A stretch of DNA of 64,000 nt from Sanderia malayensis. Lineage: Eukaryota; Cnidaria; Scyphozoa; Semaeostomeae; Pelagiidae. Within the stretch, counting starts at the first letter, position 1, and each line of letters begins with the position of its first letter. Location: assembly GCA_013076295.1 (NCBI GenBank), contig RQOL01000412.1:122769-186768 (forward strand), given 5' to 3'. A program made the translations under genes and the position numbers. Shown here piece after piece: positions 22,701-34,237 of this stretch. The notes below the pieces were generated by a model. That model saw only the letters and a list, made by a program, of their open reading frames with translations, did not search any database and was not told the origin of the DNA.

Positions 22701-25700
22701 AGTGGGAAGTCATCAAAAATGGGAAGTCAAGAAATTGCGGGAAGTCAACAAAAGGTGGGAAGTCAAGAAGAAGTGGGAAGTTGTTAAAAGTGTGAATTCA
22801 TCAACAGTGAGATGTCAAAATAACAAGGGAGGTTATTAAAAGTGAGAAGGCATCAAAAGTGGGAAGTCAAGAAAAAGTGGGATGTCGTCAAAAGTGAGAA
22901 TTCAAGAAAAAGTGGGAAGTCATCAAAAGTGGGAAGTCAAGAAAAAGTGGGAAGTCAAGAAAAAGTGGGATGTCAGGAAAAGGTGGAAGTCATCAATAGT
23001 GGGAACTCATCAAAAGTGGGAAATCAAGAAAAGTGGGAAGGAATCATTTCATAGTGGGACGTCAAGAAAAAGTGGAAGTCAACAAAATGGGAAGTCAAGG
23101 AATTGCAGGAAGTCAAGAAAAGGGTGGAAGTCAAGAAGAAGTGGGAAGTCGTTAAAAGTGTGAATTCATCAACAGTGAGATGTCAAAATAACAAGGGAAG
23201 TTATTAAAAGTGAGAAGGCATCAAAAGTGGGAAGTCACCGAAAGCGGAAAACCAAGAAAGTGTGAAGTCATCAAAAGTGGGAAGTCATCAAAGGTGGAAG
23301 TCATCATGAGTGGGAACTCATTAAAAGTGGAAAATCAAGAAAAAGTGTTAAGTCATCAAAAGTGGAGGGTCAAGAAAAAGTGGGAAGTCATCAAAAATAG
23401 GAAGTCAAGAAATTGCGGAAGTCAAGAAAAGGTGGGAAGTCAGAAGAGGTGGGATTGTCAGGAAAAGGTGGGAAGTCATAAAGATGGGAATTCATCAAAA
23501 GAGGGAAATCAAAAAGGAAATCATGAAAAAGTGGGATGGAACCAAAAGTAGGAAGTCATGAAATATGGAGGTCAAGAAAGAGTGGGAAGTCATCAAAGGT
23601 GAAAAGTAATCAAAAGTCGGAAATCAAGAAAAAAAGGAAGTCATCACAAGTGGGGAAGTCATGAAATATGTGAAGTCTAGAAAATATGGCAAGTAAAGAA
23701 AAAGAGGAGGTCATCAAAAGTGGGAAATCAATCAAAACGGGCAATCTAGAAAAGGTTGGAAGTCATCAAAGGCGGAAGTCAAGAAGAAGTGGGAAGTCGT
23801 TAAAAGTGTGAATTCATCAACAGTGAGATGTCAAAATAACAAGGGAAGTTATTAAAGTGGGAGGTCATCAAAAGTTGCAACTATTAAAGTGGGAAGTAAA
23901 CAAAAAGTGGGAAGTCCTCAAAAATGGAAAGTCAAGAAAAGGTGGGATGTCAGGAAAGGTGGAAGTCATCAATAGTGGGAACTCATCAAAAGGGGGAAAT
24001 CAAGAAAAAGTGGAAAGTCATCAAAGTGGGAAGTCAAGAAAAGTGGGATGTCGTCAAAGTGAGATTCAAGAAATAGTGGAAAGTCATCAAAAGTGTGAAG
24101 TCAAGAAAAAGTGGGAAGTAAAGAAAAAGTGGATGTCAGGAAAAGGTGGAAGTCATCAATAGTGGGAACTCATCAAAAGTAAGAAATCAAGAAAAAGTGG
24201 GAAGTCATCAAAGTGGGAAGGCAAGAAAAGTGGGAAGTCAAGAAAAAGTGGGAGGTCATCCAGAGTGGGAAGTCAAGAAAACGTGGGACGTCATCATAGT
24301 GGCAATGCAAGAAAAATTAGCAGGACAAAAAAAGTGGGATGTCATCGAAAGCGGGAAGTCAAGAAAAATGGGAATCATCAAAGGTGGGAAGTCAAGAAAA
24401 GTGGGAAGTTGTCAAAAGAGGGAAGCCATCAAAAGTGGGAAGTCACCAAAAATGGGAAGTCATCAATAGTGGGAACTCACCAAAAGTGGGAAGTAAAGAA
24501 AAGTGGGAGGTCAAGAAAAAGTGAGAAGTCACCAAAAATGGAAAGTCATCAATAGTGGGAACTCATCAAAAATGGGAAGTCAAGAAAAAGTGGGAACTCA
24601 CCAAAAGTGGGAAGTAAGAAAAAGTGGGAGGTCAAGAAATCGTGGGAATCATCAAAATTGGAAGTCAAGAAAGGTGGGAATCATCAAAGTGAGAAGTCAA
24701 GAGAAGGCGGGTAGTCATCAAATAAAGGAAATCATCAAAAGTGGGAAGTTACCAAAATTGGGAAGTCACGAAAGCGGGAGGTCAGGAAAAAGTGGGGAGT
24801 CATCAAAAGAGTGAATTCATCAAAATAGGGAGGTTATGAAAAATTGGGAAGTCAAGAAAAAGTGGAGAGTCATCCAAAATGGGAAGTCATCAAAAGTAGA
24901 AGTCAAGATAAAGTGGGAAGTAATCAAAGTGGGAAGTCATCAAAGTGGGAAGTCAAGAAAAGTGGGAAATCAAGAAAAAGTGGAATGTCAGGAAAAATGG
25001 CAAGTCATCAAAAGAGGGAAGTCATCAAAGTGAGAAGTCACCAAAATGGAAAGTCATCAATAATGGGAACTCGTCAAAGTGGGAAGTCAAGAAAAAGTGG
25101 GAATTCATCAAAAGGGGGAAGTCAAAAAAAGGGGTAAGTGAAGAAAAGTCATCCAAAATGGGAAGTCATCAAAATGAGAAGTCAAGAAAAAGTGGGACGT
25201 CGTCAAAGTGAGAAGTCAAGATAACATGGGAAGTTATCAAAATTGAGAAGTCAACAAAAGTGGGAAGTCAAGACAAAGTGGGAAGTCATCAAAAGTTTGA
25301 AGTCATCAAAAGTGGGAAGGCAAGAAAAAGTGGAAAGTCAAAAAAAAGTGGGAGGTCATCCAGAGTGGGAAGTCAAGAAACGTGGGACGTCATCAAAAGT
25401 GGCAATGCAAGAAAATTAGCAGGACAAAAAAAGTGGGATGTCATCGAAAGCGGGAAGTCAAGAAAAGTGGGAAGTCATCAAAGGTGGAAGTCAAGAAAAG
25501 TGGGAAGTTGTCAAAAGAGGGAAGCCATCAAAAGTGGGAAGTCACCAAAATGGGAAGTATCAATAGTGGGAACTCACCAAAAGTGGGAAGTAAAGAAAAA
25601 GTGGGAGGTCAAGAAAAAGGGGGAAGTCATCAAAAGAGGGAAGTCAAGAAAAAGTTGGAAGTCAAGAAGAAGTGGGAAGTCGTTAAAAGTGTGAATTCAT

Positions 25701-28250
25701 CAACACTGAGATGTCAAAGTAACAGGGAAGTTATTAAAAGTGAGAAAGCATCAAAAGTGGAAAGTCAAGAAAAAGTGGGATGTCGTCAAAAGTGAGAATT
25801 GAAGAAAAGTGGGAAGTCATCAAAAGTGGGAAGTCAAGAAAAAGTGGGAAGTCAAGAAAAAATGGGATGTCAGGAAATAGTGGGAAGTTATCAAAGATGG
25901 GAATTCAAGAAAAAGTGGAAAGCCGTCAAAAGAGGGAAGTCATCAAGGTGGATGTCACCAAAAATGGAAAGTCATCAATAGTGGGAACTCATCAAAAATG
26001 GGAAGTCAAGAAAAAGTGGGAGGTCATCAAAAGTGGAAAGTCAAGAAAAAGTTGGAGGTCATCCAGAGTGGGAAGTCAAGAAATGTGGGAGTCTTCAAAA
26101 GTGAGAAGTCACAAAAAAGCAGCAAGTCACCAGAAGCGGGAAGTCAAGAAAATATGGGGAGTTGTTAAAAGAGGGAAGTCATGAAAATAGGGAGGCTAGG
26201 AAAAAGTGGAAGTCAAGAAAAAGTGGGAAATCATCAAAATGGGAAGTCAAGAAATGCAGGAAGTCAAAAAAAAGTGGGAAGTCAGAAAAAAGTGAGAAGT
26301 CCTCAAAATTGGAAGTCATAAAAAGTGGGAAGTCACGAAAATGAGAAGTCATCAATAGTTGGAACTCACCAAAAGTGGGAAGAAAAGAAAAAGTGGGAGG
26401 TCAAGAAATCGTGGGAATCATCAAAAATTGGAAGTCAAGAAAAGGTGGGAATTCATCAAAAGTGAGAAGTCAAGAGAAGGCGGGTAGTCATCAAATAAAG
26501 GAATCATCAAAAGTGGGAAGTTACCAAAATTGGGAAGTCACCGAAAGCGGGAGGTCAGGAAAAGTGGGGAGTCATCAAAAGAGTGAATTCATCAAAATAG
26601 GGAGGTTATGAAAATTGGGAAGTCAAGAAAAGTGGAGAGTCATCCAAAATGGAGTCATCAAAAGTAAGAAGTCAAGATAAAGTGGGAAGTAATCAAAAGT
26701 GGGAAGTCATCAAAAGTGGGAAGTCAAGAAAAAGTGGGAAGTCAAGAAAAAGTGGAATGTCAGGAAAAAATGGCAAGTCATCAAAAGAGGGAAGTCATCA
26801 AAAGTGAGAAGTCACCAAAAATGGAAAGTCATCAATAATGGGAACTCGTCAAAAGTGGGAAGTCAAGAAAAAGTGGGAATTCATCAAAAGGGGAAGTCAA
26901 AAAAAAAGGGGTAAGTGAAGAAAAAGTCATCCAAAATGGGAAGTCATCAAAAATGAGAAGTCAAGAAAAAGTGGGACGTCGTCAAAAGTGAGAAGTCAAG
27001 ATAACATGGGAAGTTATCAAAATTGAGAAGTCAACAAAAGTGGGAAGTCAAGACAAAGTGGGAAGTCATCAAAAGTGGGAAGTCATCAAAAGTGGGAAGG
27101 CAAGAAAAAGTGGAAAGTCAAGAAAAAGTGGGAGGTCATCCAGAGTGGGAAGTCAAGAAACGTGGGACGTCATCAAAAGTGGCATGCAAGAAAAATTAGC
27201 AGGACAAAAAAAAGTGGGATGTCATCGAAAGCGGGAAGTCAAGAAAAAGTGGGAAGTCATCAAAGGTGGGAAGTCAAGAAAAAGTGGGAAGTTGTCAAAA
27301 GAGGGAAGCCATCAAAGTGGGAAGTCACCAAAAATGGGAAGTCATCATTAGTGGGAACTCACCAAAAGTGGGAAGTAAAGAAAAAGTGGGAGGTCAAGAA
27401 AAGTGAGAAGTCACCAAAAATGGAAAGTCATCATAGTGGGAACTCATCAAACATGGGAAGTGAAGAAAAAGTGGGAATTCATCAAAAGTGGGAAGTCATC
27501 AAAAGTGAGAAGTCAAGATAAGGTGGGAAGTCATCAAAAGAGGGAAGTCATCAAAAGTGAGAAGGCATCATAAGTGGGAAGTCATCAAAAGTGAGAAGTC
27601 ACCGAAAGCGAGAAGTCAAGAAAAAGTGGAAAGTCATCAATAGTGGGAAGTCATCAAAAGTGGGAAGTCATCAAAAATGGGAAGTCATCAAAAGTAGGAA
27701 GTCAAAAAAGTGGAAGTGAAGAAAAGGTGGGAAGTCTAGAAAAAGGGGAAGTCATCAAAAGAGGGAAGTCAAGAAAAGTTGGAAGTCAGAAGAAGTGGGA
27801 AGTCGTTAAAAGTGTGAATTCATCAACAGTGTGATGTCAAAATAACAAGGGAAGTTATTAAAAGTGAGAAAGCATCAAAGTGGAAAGTCAAGAAAAAGTG
27901 GGATGTCCTCAAAAGTGAGAATTGAAGAAAAAGTGGGAAGTCATCAAAAGTGGGAAGTCAAGAAAAAGTGGGAAGTCAAGAAAAAATGGGATGTCAGGAA
28001 ATAGTGGGAAGTTATCAAAGATGGGAATTCAAGAAAAAGTGGGAAGCCGTCAAAGAGGGAAGTCATCAAAAGTGGGATGTCACCAAAATGGAAAGTCATC
28101 AATAGTGGGAACTCATCAAAAGTGGGAAGTCAAGAAAAAGTGGGAGGTCATCAAAAGTGGAAAGTCAAGAAAAAGTGGGAGGTCATCCAGAGTGGGAAGT
28201 CTAGAAAAAGGGGGAAGTCATCAAAAGAGGGAAGTCATCAAAAGTGGGAA
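19740..28250 (+). repeat. Long-range duplication D2, copy a
   Basis: This block matches 37,966-46,965 through rare variants: AAAAAACAGGAAG (19,803 and about 38,029), GTTGCAAACTATCTAAAG (21,520 and 39,825), CGGAAAACCAAG (near 23,246 and 41,355), CAAAAGTTTGAAG (25,290 and 43,430) and CATCAACACTGAGATG (near 25,699 and 44,187). Offsets step from 18,227 to 18,325, 18,113, 18,140, 18,490 and about 18,700. The steps mark internal gains or losses of whole monomer groups: about 105 bp missing near 20.45 kb, 192 bp extra near 22.2 kb and 350 bp missing near 25.61 kb in this copy. From about 23.0 kb rightward the copy is rich in single-base deletions. Confidence 0.86.
22190..23280 (+). repeat. 367-bp higher-order repeat, about 3 tandem copies
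   Basis: The monomer series GAGAAGGCATCAAAAG, GGGATGTCGTC, GAGAATTCAAG, GGTGGAAGTCATCAATAG, GAAATTGCGGG, GTGTGAATTCATCAACAG, AATAACAAGGG begins at about 22,475, 22,842 and 23,210, giving spacings of 367 and 368 bp. The right half of a preceding unit starts near 22,190. A length of 367 bp equals 21 monomers (11 S and 10 L). The last unit changes after its first two monomers (CACCGAAAGCGG). A two-copy version lies at 40,588-41,390 in D2b. Confidence 0.86.
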
Positions 28251-28950
28251 ATCATCAAAAGTGGGAAATCAAAAAAAGTGGGAAATCAAGAAAAAATGGG
28301 AAGTCATCAAAAGAGGGACGTCAGGAAAAAGTGGGAAGTCATCAAAAATAGGAAGTCAAGAAATTGCGGGAAGTCAAGAAAAGGTGGGAAGTCAAGAAGA
28401 AGTGGGAAGTCGTTAAAAGTGTGAATTCAACAACAGTGAGAAGTCAAAATAAGAAGGGAAGTTATTAAAAGTGAGAAAGCATCAAAAGTGGGAAGTGAAG
28501 AAAAAGTGGGATGTCGTCAAAAGTGAGAATTGAAGAAAAAGTGGGAAGTCATCAAAAGTGGGAAGTCAAGAAAAAGTGGGAAGCCGTCAAAAGAGGGAAG
28601 TCATCAAAAGTGGGATGTCAACAAAAATGGAAAGTCATCAATAGTGGGAACTCATCAAAAGTGGGAAGTCAAGAAAAAGTGGGAGGTCATCAAAAGTGGA
28701 AAGTCAAGAAAAAGTGGGAGGTCATCCAGAGTGGGAAGTCTAGAAAAAGGGGGAAGTCATCAAAAGAGGGAAGTCATCAAAAGTGGGAAATCATCAAAAG
28801 TGGGAAATCAAAAAAGTGGGAAGTCATCAAAAGAGGAAAGTCAAGAAAAGGTTGGAAGTCATCAAAAATGGGAAGTCAAGAAATTGCGGGAAGTCAAGAA
28901 ATAGTGGGCAGTCAAGAAAAAGTGGGAAATCATCAAAAAGGGCAAATCTA
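28039..28950 (+). repeat. 540-bp local duplication (31 monomers)
   Basis: GTCTAGAAAAAGGGGGAAG occurs at 28,199 and 28,739, 540 bp apart, and GGGAAGCCGTCAAA at about 28,040 and 28,578. Between them both copies carry GTCACC/GTCAACAAAAATGG, CATCCAGAGTGGG and GGGAAATCATC in the same order. A length of 540 bp equals 31 monomers (18 S and 13 L). The second copy lacks a group of monomers ahead of the GCCGTC marker (the GGAAATAG and GATGGGAATTC variants). The related region at 18.35 kb has only one copy, so this is a gain in D3b or a loss in D3a. Confidence 0.75.
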
Positions 28951-29329
28951 GAAAAGGTTGAAAGTCATCAAAGGCGGGAAGTCAAGAAGAAGTGAGAAGT
29001 CGTTAAAAGTGTGAATTCATCAACAGTGAGATGTCAAAATAACAAGGGAGGTTATTAAAAGTGAGAATGGATCAAAAGTGGGAAGTCAAGAAAAAGTGGA
29101 AAGTCAAGAAAAAGTGGGAGGTCATCCACAGTGGGAAGTCAAGAAAACGTGGCAAGTCATCAAAAGGGGGAAATCATCAAAATTGGGAAGTTGTCAAAAC
29201 TGGGAAGTCACCAAAAGCGGGAAGTCAAGAAAAAGTGGGGAGTGGTCAAAAGTGAGAATTCAAGAAAAAGTGAGAAGTCAACAAAAGTGGGAAGTCAAGA
29301 AAAAGTGGGACCTCATCAAAAGTGGCAAG

Positions 29330-30290
29330 TCAAGAAAAAGTAGCAGGACAAAAAAAAGTGGGATGTCATCGAAAGCGGGAAGTCAAGAAAAAGTGGGAAG
29401 TCATCAAAGGTGGGAAGTCAAGAAAAAGTGGGAAGTTGTCAAAAGAGGGAAGTCATCAAAAGTGGGAAGTCACCAAAAATGGGAAGTCATCAATAGTGGG
29501 AAGTCATCAAAAGTGGGACGTCAAGAAAAAATGGGAAGTCATCAAAAGTGGGAAGTCAAGAAAAAGTGGGATGTCGTCAAAAGTGAGAATTAAAGAAAAA
29601 GTGGGAAGTCATCAAAAGTGGGAAGTCAAGAAAAAGTGGGAAGTCAAGAAAAAGTTGGATGTCAGGAAAAGGTGGAAGTCATCAATAGTGGGAACTCATC
29701 AAAAGTGGGAAATCAAGAAAAAGTGGGAAGTCATCAAAAGTTGGACGTCAAGAAAAAGTGGGAAGTCATCAAAAATGGGAAGTCAAGAAATTGCGGGAAG
29801 TCAAGAAAAGGTGGGAAGTCAAGAAGAAGTGGGAAGTTGTTAAAAGTGTGAATTCATCAACAGTGAGATGTCAAAATAACAAGGGAGGTTATTAAAAGTG
29901 GGAAGTCATCAAAAGAGGGACGTCAAGAAAAAGTGGGAAGTCATCAAAAATGGGAAGTCAAGAAATTGCGGGAAGTCAAGAAAAGGTGGGAAGTCAAAAA
30001 GAAGTGGGAAGTCGTTAAAAGTGTGAATTCATCAACAGTGAGATGTGAAAATAACAAGGGAAGTTATTAAAAGTGAGAACGCATCAAAAGTGGGAAGTCA
30101 AGAAAAAGTGGGAAGTCAAGAAAAAATGGGATGTCAGGAAATAGTGGGAACTCATCAAAAGTGGAAAATCAAGAAAAAATTGGGAAGTCATCAAAAGTGG
30201 GACGTCAAGAAATTGCGGGAAGTCAAGAAATAGTGGGAAGTCAAGAAAAAGTGGGAGGTCATCAAAAGTGGAAAGTCAAGAAAAAGTGGG
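29330..30290 (+). repeat. 2.34-2.38-kb-spaced duplication D7, copy a
   Basis: Starting at GTAGCAGGAC (29,340) this block matches 31,670-32,660 (GTAGCAGGAC at 31,680). The offset is 2,340 at the left and 2,375 from about 29.6 kb on, because the right-hand copy has two additional monomers near 31.85 kb. It contains a 175-bp tandem pair, with AATAAC markers at 29,875 and 30,050. Confidence 0.82.
29710..30060 (+). repeat. 175-bp tandem pair (10 monomers)
   Basis: The series CATCAAAAGTTGGACGTC or CATCAAAAGAGGGACGTC, GAAATTGCGGG, GTGTGAATTC, CAACAGTGAGATG, AATAAC appears twice, with AATAAC at 29,875 and 30,050. The spacing of 175 bp equals ten monomers (5 S and 5 L). The same pair occurs at 32,250 and 32,425. 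In D3a (19.48 kb) there is a single copy. It is the HOR length closest to a nucleosome repeat; I draw no functional conclusion from that. Confidence 0.82.
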
Positions 30291-30299
30291 AGGTCATCC

Positions 30300-31670
30300 A
30301 GAGTGGGAAGTCAAGAAAATGTGGGGAGTCGTCAAAAGTGAGAAGACACAAAAAAGCGGCAAGTCACCAGAAGCGGAAAGTCAAGAAAATATGGGGAGTT
30401 GTTAAAAGAGGGAAGTCATCAAAATAGGGAGGCTAGGAAAAAGTGGGAAGTCAAGAAAAGTGGGAAATCATCAAAAATGGGAAGTCAAGAAAATGCAGGA
30501 AGTCAAAAAAAAGTGGGAAGTCAGAAAAAAGTGAGAAGTCCTCAAAATTGGGAAGTCATAAAAAGTGGGAGGTCACCGAAAATGAGAAGTCATCAATAGT
30601 GGGAACTCACCAAAAGTGGGAAGAAAAGAAAAAGTGGGAGGTCAAGAAAACGTGGGAACTCAAGAAAAAGTGGGAAGTCAAGAAAACATGGGAGGTCATC
30701 AAAAGTGGGAAGTCAAGAGAAGGCGGGTAGTCATCAAAAGAACGAAATCATCAAAAGTGGGAAGTTACCAAAATCGGGAAGTCACCGAAAGCGGGAGGTC
30801 AGGAAAAAGTCGGGAGTCATCAAAAGAGTGAATTCATCAAAATAGGGAGGTTATGAAAAATTGGGAAGTGAAGAAAAAGTGGAGAGTCATCCAAAATGGG
30901 AAGTCATCAAAAGTGAGAAGTCAAGATAAAGTGGGAAGTAATCAAAAGTGGGAAGTCATCAAAAGTGGGAAGTCAAGAAAAAGTGGGAAGTCAAGAAAAA
31001 GTGGGATGTCAGGAAAAAATTGGAAGTCATCAAAAGAGGGAAGTACTCAAAAGTGAGAAGTCACCAAAAATGGAAAGTCATCAATAGTGGGAACTCATCA
31101 AAAGTTGGAAGTCAAGAAAAGGTGGGAATTCATCAAAAGTGAGAAGTCAAGAGAAGGCGGGTAGTCATCAAAAGAAGGAAATCATCAAAAGTGGGAAGTT
31201 ACCAAAATTGGGAAGTCACCGAAAGCGGGAGGTCAGGAAAAAGTCGGGAGTCATCAAAAGAGTGAATTCATCAAAATAGGGAGGTTATGAAAAATTGGGA
31301 AGTCAAGAAAAAGTGACGAGTCATCCAAAATGGGAAGTCATCAAAAGTGAGAAGTCAAGATAAAGTGGGAAGTAATCAAAAGTTGGAAGTCATCAAAAGT
31401 GGGAAGTCAAGAAAAAGTGGGAAGTCAAGAAAAAGTGGGATGTCAGGAAAAAATTGGAAGTCATCAAAAGAGGGAAGTCATCAAAAGTGAGAAGTCACCA
31501 AAAATGGAAAGTCATCAATAGTGGGAACTCGTCAAAAGTGGGAAGTCAAGAAAAAGTGGGAATTCATCAAAAGTGGGAAGTCATCAAAAGTGGGATGTCA
31601 AGAAAAAGTGGGAATTCATCAAAAGTGGGAAGTCAAAAAAAACGGGTAAGTGAAGTGGCAAGTGGCAAGT
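30300..31670 (+). repeat. First-flavour island with a 434-bp higher-order repeat
   Basis: After 30.3 kb the array returns to the AGGCTAG, AATGCAGGAAG, AGAAGGCGGGTAG and GTTATGAAAAATTGGG monomers typical of 1-7 kb. TTATG markers at 30,851 and 31,285 are 434 bp apart (25 monomers, 16 S and 9 L), and the intervening variants CATCCAAAATGGG, AAGATAAAGTGGG, GTAATCAAAAG and GTCACCAAAAATGG are repeated in order. The same spacing of about 430 bp appears at 50.5, 55.7 and 63.0 kb. No gene is seen. Confidence 0.78.
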
Positions 31671-32660
31671 CAAGAAAAAGTAGCAGGACAAAAAAAAGTG
31701 GGATGTCATCGAAAGCGGGAAGTCAAGAAAAAGTGGGAAGTCATCAAAGGTGGGAAGTCAAGAAAAAGTGGGAAGTTGTCAAAAGAGGGAAGTCATCAAA
31801 AGTGGGAAGTCACCAAAAATGGGAAGTCATCAATAGTGGGAACTCTTCAAAAGTGGGAAATCAAGAAAAAGTGGGAAGTCATCAAAAGTGGGACGTCAAG
31901 AAAAAGTGGGAAGTCATCAAAAGTGGGAAGTCAAGAAAAAGTGGGATGTCGTCAAAAGTGAGAATTGAAGGAAAAGTGGGAAGTCATCAAAAGTGGGAAG
32001 TCAAGAAAAAGTGGGAAGTCAAGAAAAAGTTGGATGTCAGGAAAAGGTGGAAGTCATCAATAGTGGGAACTCATCAAAAGTGGGAAATCAAGAAAAAGTG
32101 GGAAGTCATCAAAAGTGGGACGTCAAGAAAAAGTGGGAAGTCATCAAAAATGGGAAGTCAAGAAATTGCGGGAAGTCAAGAAAAGGTGGGAAGTCAAGAA
32201 GAAGTGGGAAGTCGTTAAAAGTGTGAATTCATCAACAGTGAGATGTCAAAATAACAAGGGAGGTTATTAAAAGTGGGAAGTCATCAAAAGAGGGACGTCA
32301 AGAAAAAGTGGGAAGTCATCAAAAATGGGAAGTCAAGAAATTGCGGGAAGTCAAGAAAAGGTGGGAAGTCAAAAAGAAGTGGGAAGTCGTTAAAAGTGTG
32401 AATTCATCAACAGTGAGATGTGAAAATAACAAGGGAAGTTATTAAAAGTGAGAATGCATCAAAAGTGGGAAGTCAAGAAAAAGTGGGAAGTCAAGAAAAA
32501 ATGGGATGTCAGGAAATAGTGGGAACTCATCAAAAGTGGGAAATCAAGAAAAAATTGGGAAGTCATCAAAAGTGGGACGGCAAGAAATTGCGGGAAGTCA
32601 AGAAATAGTGGGAAGTCAAGAAAAAGTGGGAGGTCATCAAAAGTGGAAAGTCAAGAAAAA
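31670..32660 (+). repeat. Duplication D7, copy b
   Basis: This is the partner of 29,330-30,290. It begins just after an odd GGCAAGTGGCAAG junction at 31,658, where a monomer is truncated to about half length, which marks a likely recombination breakpoint. It includes the second 175-bp tandem pair (AATAAC at 32,250 and 32,425). It ends near 32,660, where copy a continues with CATCCAGAGTGGG and this copy repeats a GTGGAAAGTCAAG monomer. Confidence 0.8.
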
Positions 32661-33530
32661 GTGGAAAGTCAAGAAAAAGTGGGAGATCATCCAGAGTGGG
32701 AAGTCAAAAAAACATGGGACGTCATCAAAAGTGGCAAGTCAAGAAAAATTAGCAGAACAAAAAAAAGTGGGATGTCATCGAAAGCGGGAAGTCAAGAAAA
32801 AGTGGGAAGTCATCAAAGGTGGGAGGTCACCAAAAATGGGAAGTCATCAATAGTGGGAACTCACCAAAAGTGGGAAGTAAAGAAAAAGTGGGAGGTCAAG
32901 AAAAAGTGGGAAGTCATCCAAAATGGGAAGTCATCAAAAGTGAGAAGTCAAGATAAAGTTGGAAGTAATCAAAAGTGGGAAGTCATCAAAAATGGGAAGT
33001 CAGGAAAAAGTGGGAAGTCAAGAAAAAGTGGGATGTCAGGAGAAAATGGGAAGTCATCAAAAGAGGGAAGTCATCAAAAGTGAGAAGTCACCAAAAATGG
33101 AAAGTCATCAATAGTGGGAACTCATCAAAAGTGGGAAGTCAGGAAAAAGTGGGAATTCATCAAAAGTGGGAAGTCATCAAAAGTGAGAAGTAAAGATAAA
33201 GTGGGAAGTCATCAAAAGAGGGAAGTCATCAAAAGTGAGAAGTCATCATAAGTGGGAAGTCATCCAAAATGGGAAATCAAAAGAAATTGGAAATCATGAA
33301 AAAGTGGGAAGGCAACAAAAGTAGGAAGTCATGAAATATGGGAGGTCAAGAAAGAGTGGGAAGTCATCAAAAGTGAAAAGTAATCAAAAGTTGGAAGTCG
33401 TTAAAAGTGTGAATTCATCAACAGTGACATGTCAAAATAACAAGGGAAGTTATTAAAAGTAAGAAGGCATCAACAGTGGGAAGTCAAGGAAAAGTGGGAG
33501 GTCGTCAAAAGTGAGAATTCAAGAAAAAGT
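32626..33530 (+). repeat. 1,612-bp-spaced duplication D8, copy a
   Basis: About 900 bp here match 34,238-35,142 with a constant offset of 1,612 and almost no differences. One visible substitution is ATGAAATATGGG at about 33,344 versus ATGAGATATGGG at about 34,944. Shared rare monomers include TTAGCAGAAC (32,751 and 34,363), GGGAGATCATCCAG, AAAAAACATGGG and GTCAGGAGAAAATGGG. The near identity suggests this is the most recent local duplication in the window. The interval between the copies (33,530-34,238) holds other variants, so this is not a simple tandem pair. Confidence 0.88.
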
Positions 33531-34237
33531 GGGAAATCATCAAAAGTGGGAAATCAAGAAAAAATTGGGAAGTCATCAAAAGTGGGACGGCAAGAAATTG
33601 CGGGAAGTCAAGAAATAGTGGGAAGTCAAGAAAAAGTGGGAGGTCATCAAAAGTGGAAAGTCAAGAAAAAGTGGGAGGTCATCCAGAGTGGGAAGTCAAG
33701 AAAATGTGGGGAGTCGTCAAAAGTGAGAAGTCACAAAAAAGCGGCAAGTCAGCAGAAGCGGGAAGTCAAGAAAATATGGGGAGTTGTTAAAAGAGGGAAG
33801 TCATCAAAATAGGGAGGCTAGGAAAAAGTGGGAAGTCAGGAAAAAGTGGGAATTCATCAAAAGTGGGAAGTCAAAAAAAACGGGTAAGTGAAGAAAAAGT
33901 CATCCAAAATGGGAAGTCATCAAAAGTGAGAAGTCAAGAAAAAGTGAGACGTCGTCAACAGTGAGAATTCAAGAAAAAGTGGGAAGTCATCAAAAGAGGG
34001 AAGTTATCAAAAGTGGGATGTCACCAAAAATGGAAAGTCATCAATAGTGGGAACTCATCAAAAGTGGGAAGTCAAGAAAAAGTGGGAAGTCACTGACAGT
34101 GGGAAGTCAAGAAGATGTGGGAGGTCATCAAAAGTGGGAGGTCATCAAAAATGAGAAGTCAAGATAACATGGGAAGTTATCAAAATTGAGAAGTCAACAA
34201 AAGTGGGAAGTCAAGAGAAAGTGGGAAGTCATCAAAA

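Larger units (their letters stand above)
26183..30300 (+). repeat. Duplication D3, copy b (overlaps the end of D2a)
   Basis: This is the partner of 16,427-19,735. It is longer by about 0.8 kb because of two internal additions: an extra unit of about 540 bp at 28.0-28.9 kb and an extra 175-bp unit at 29.88-30.05 kb. Its left 2 kb is also part of D2a, so the same stretch has three relatives in the window (16.4, 26.2 and 44.9 kb). The right part, from 28.4 kb onward, is almost free of single-base deletions, in contrast to the left part. Confidence 0.8.

Noticed and set aside
23860..23890. GTTGCAAACTATCTAAAG-type segment as possible unique DNA
   Set aside because: It recurs near 21,520, 39,825 and 41,985 and keeps monomer spacing, so it is a diverged monomer pair, not an insertion.
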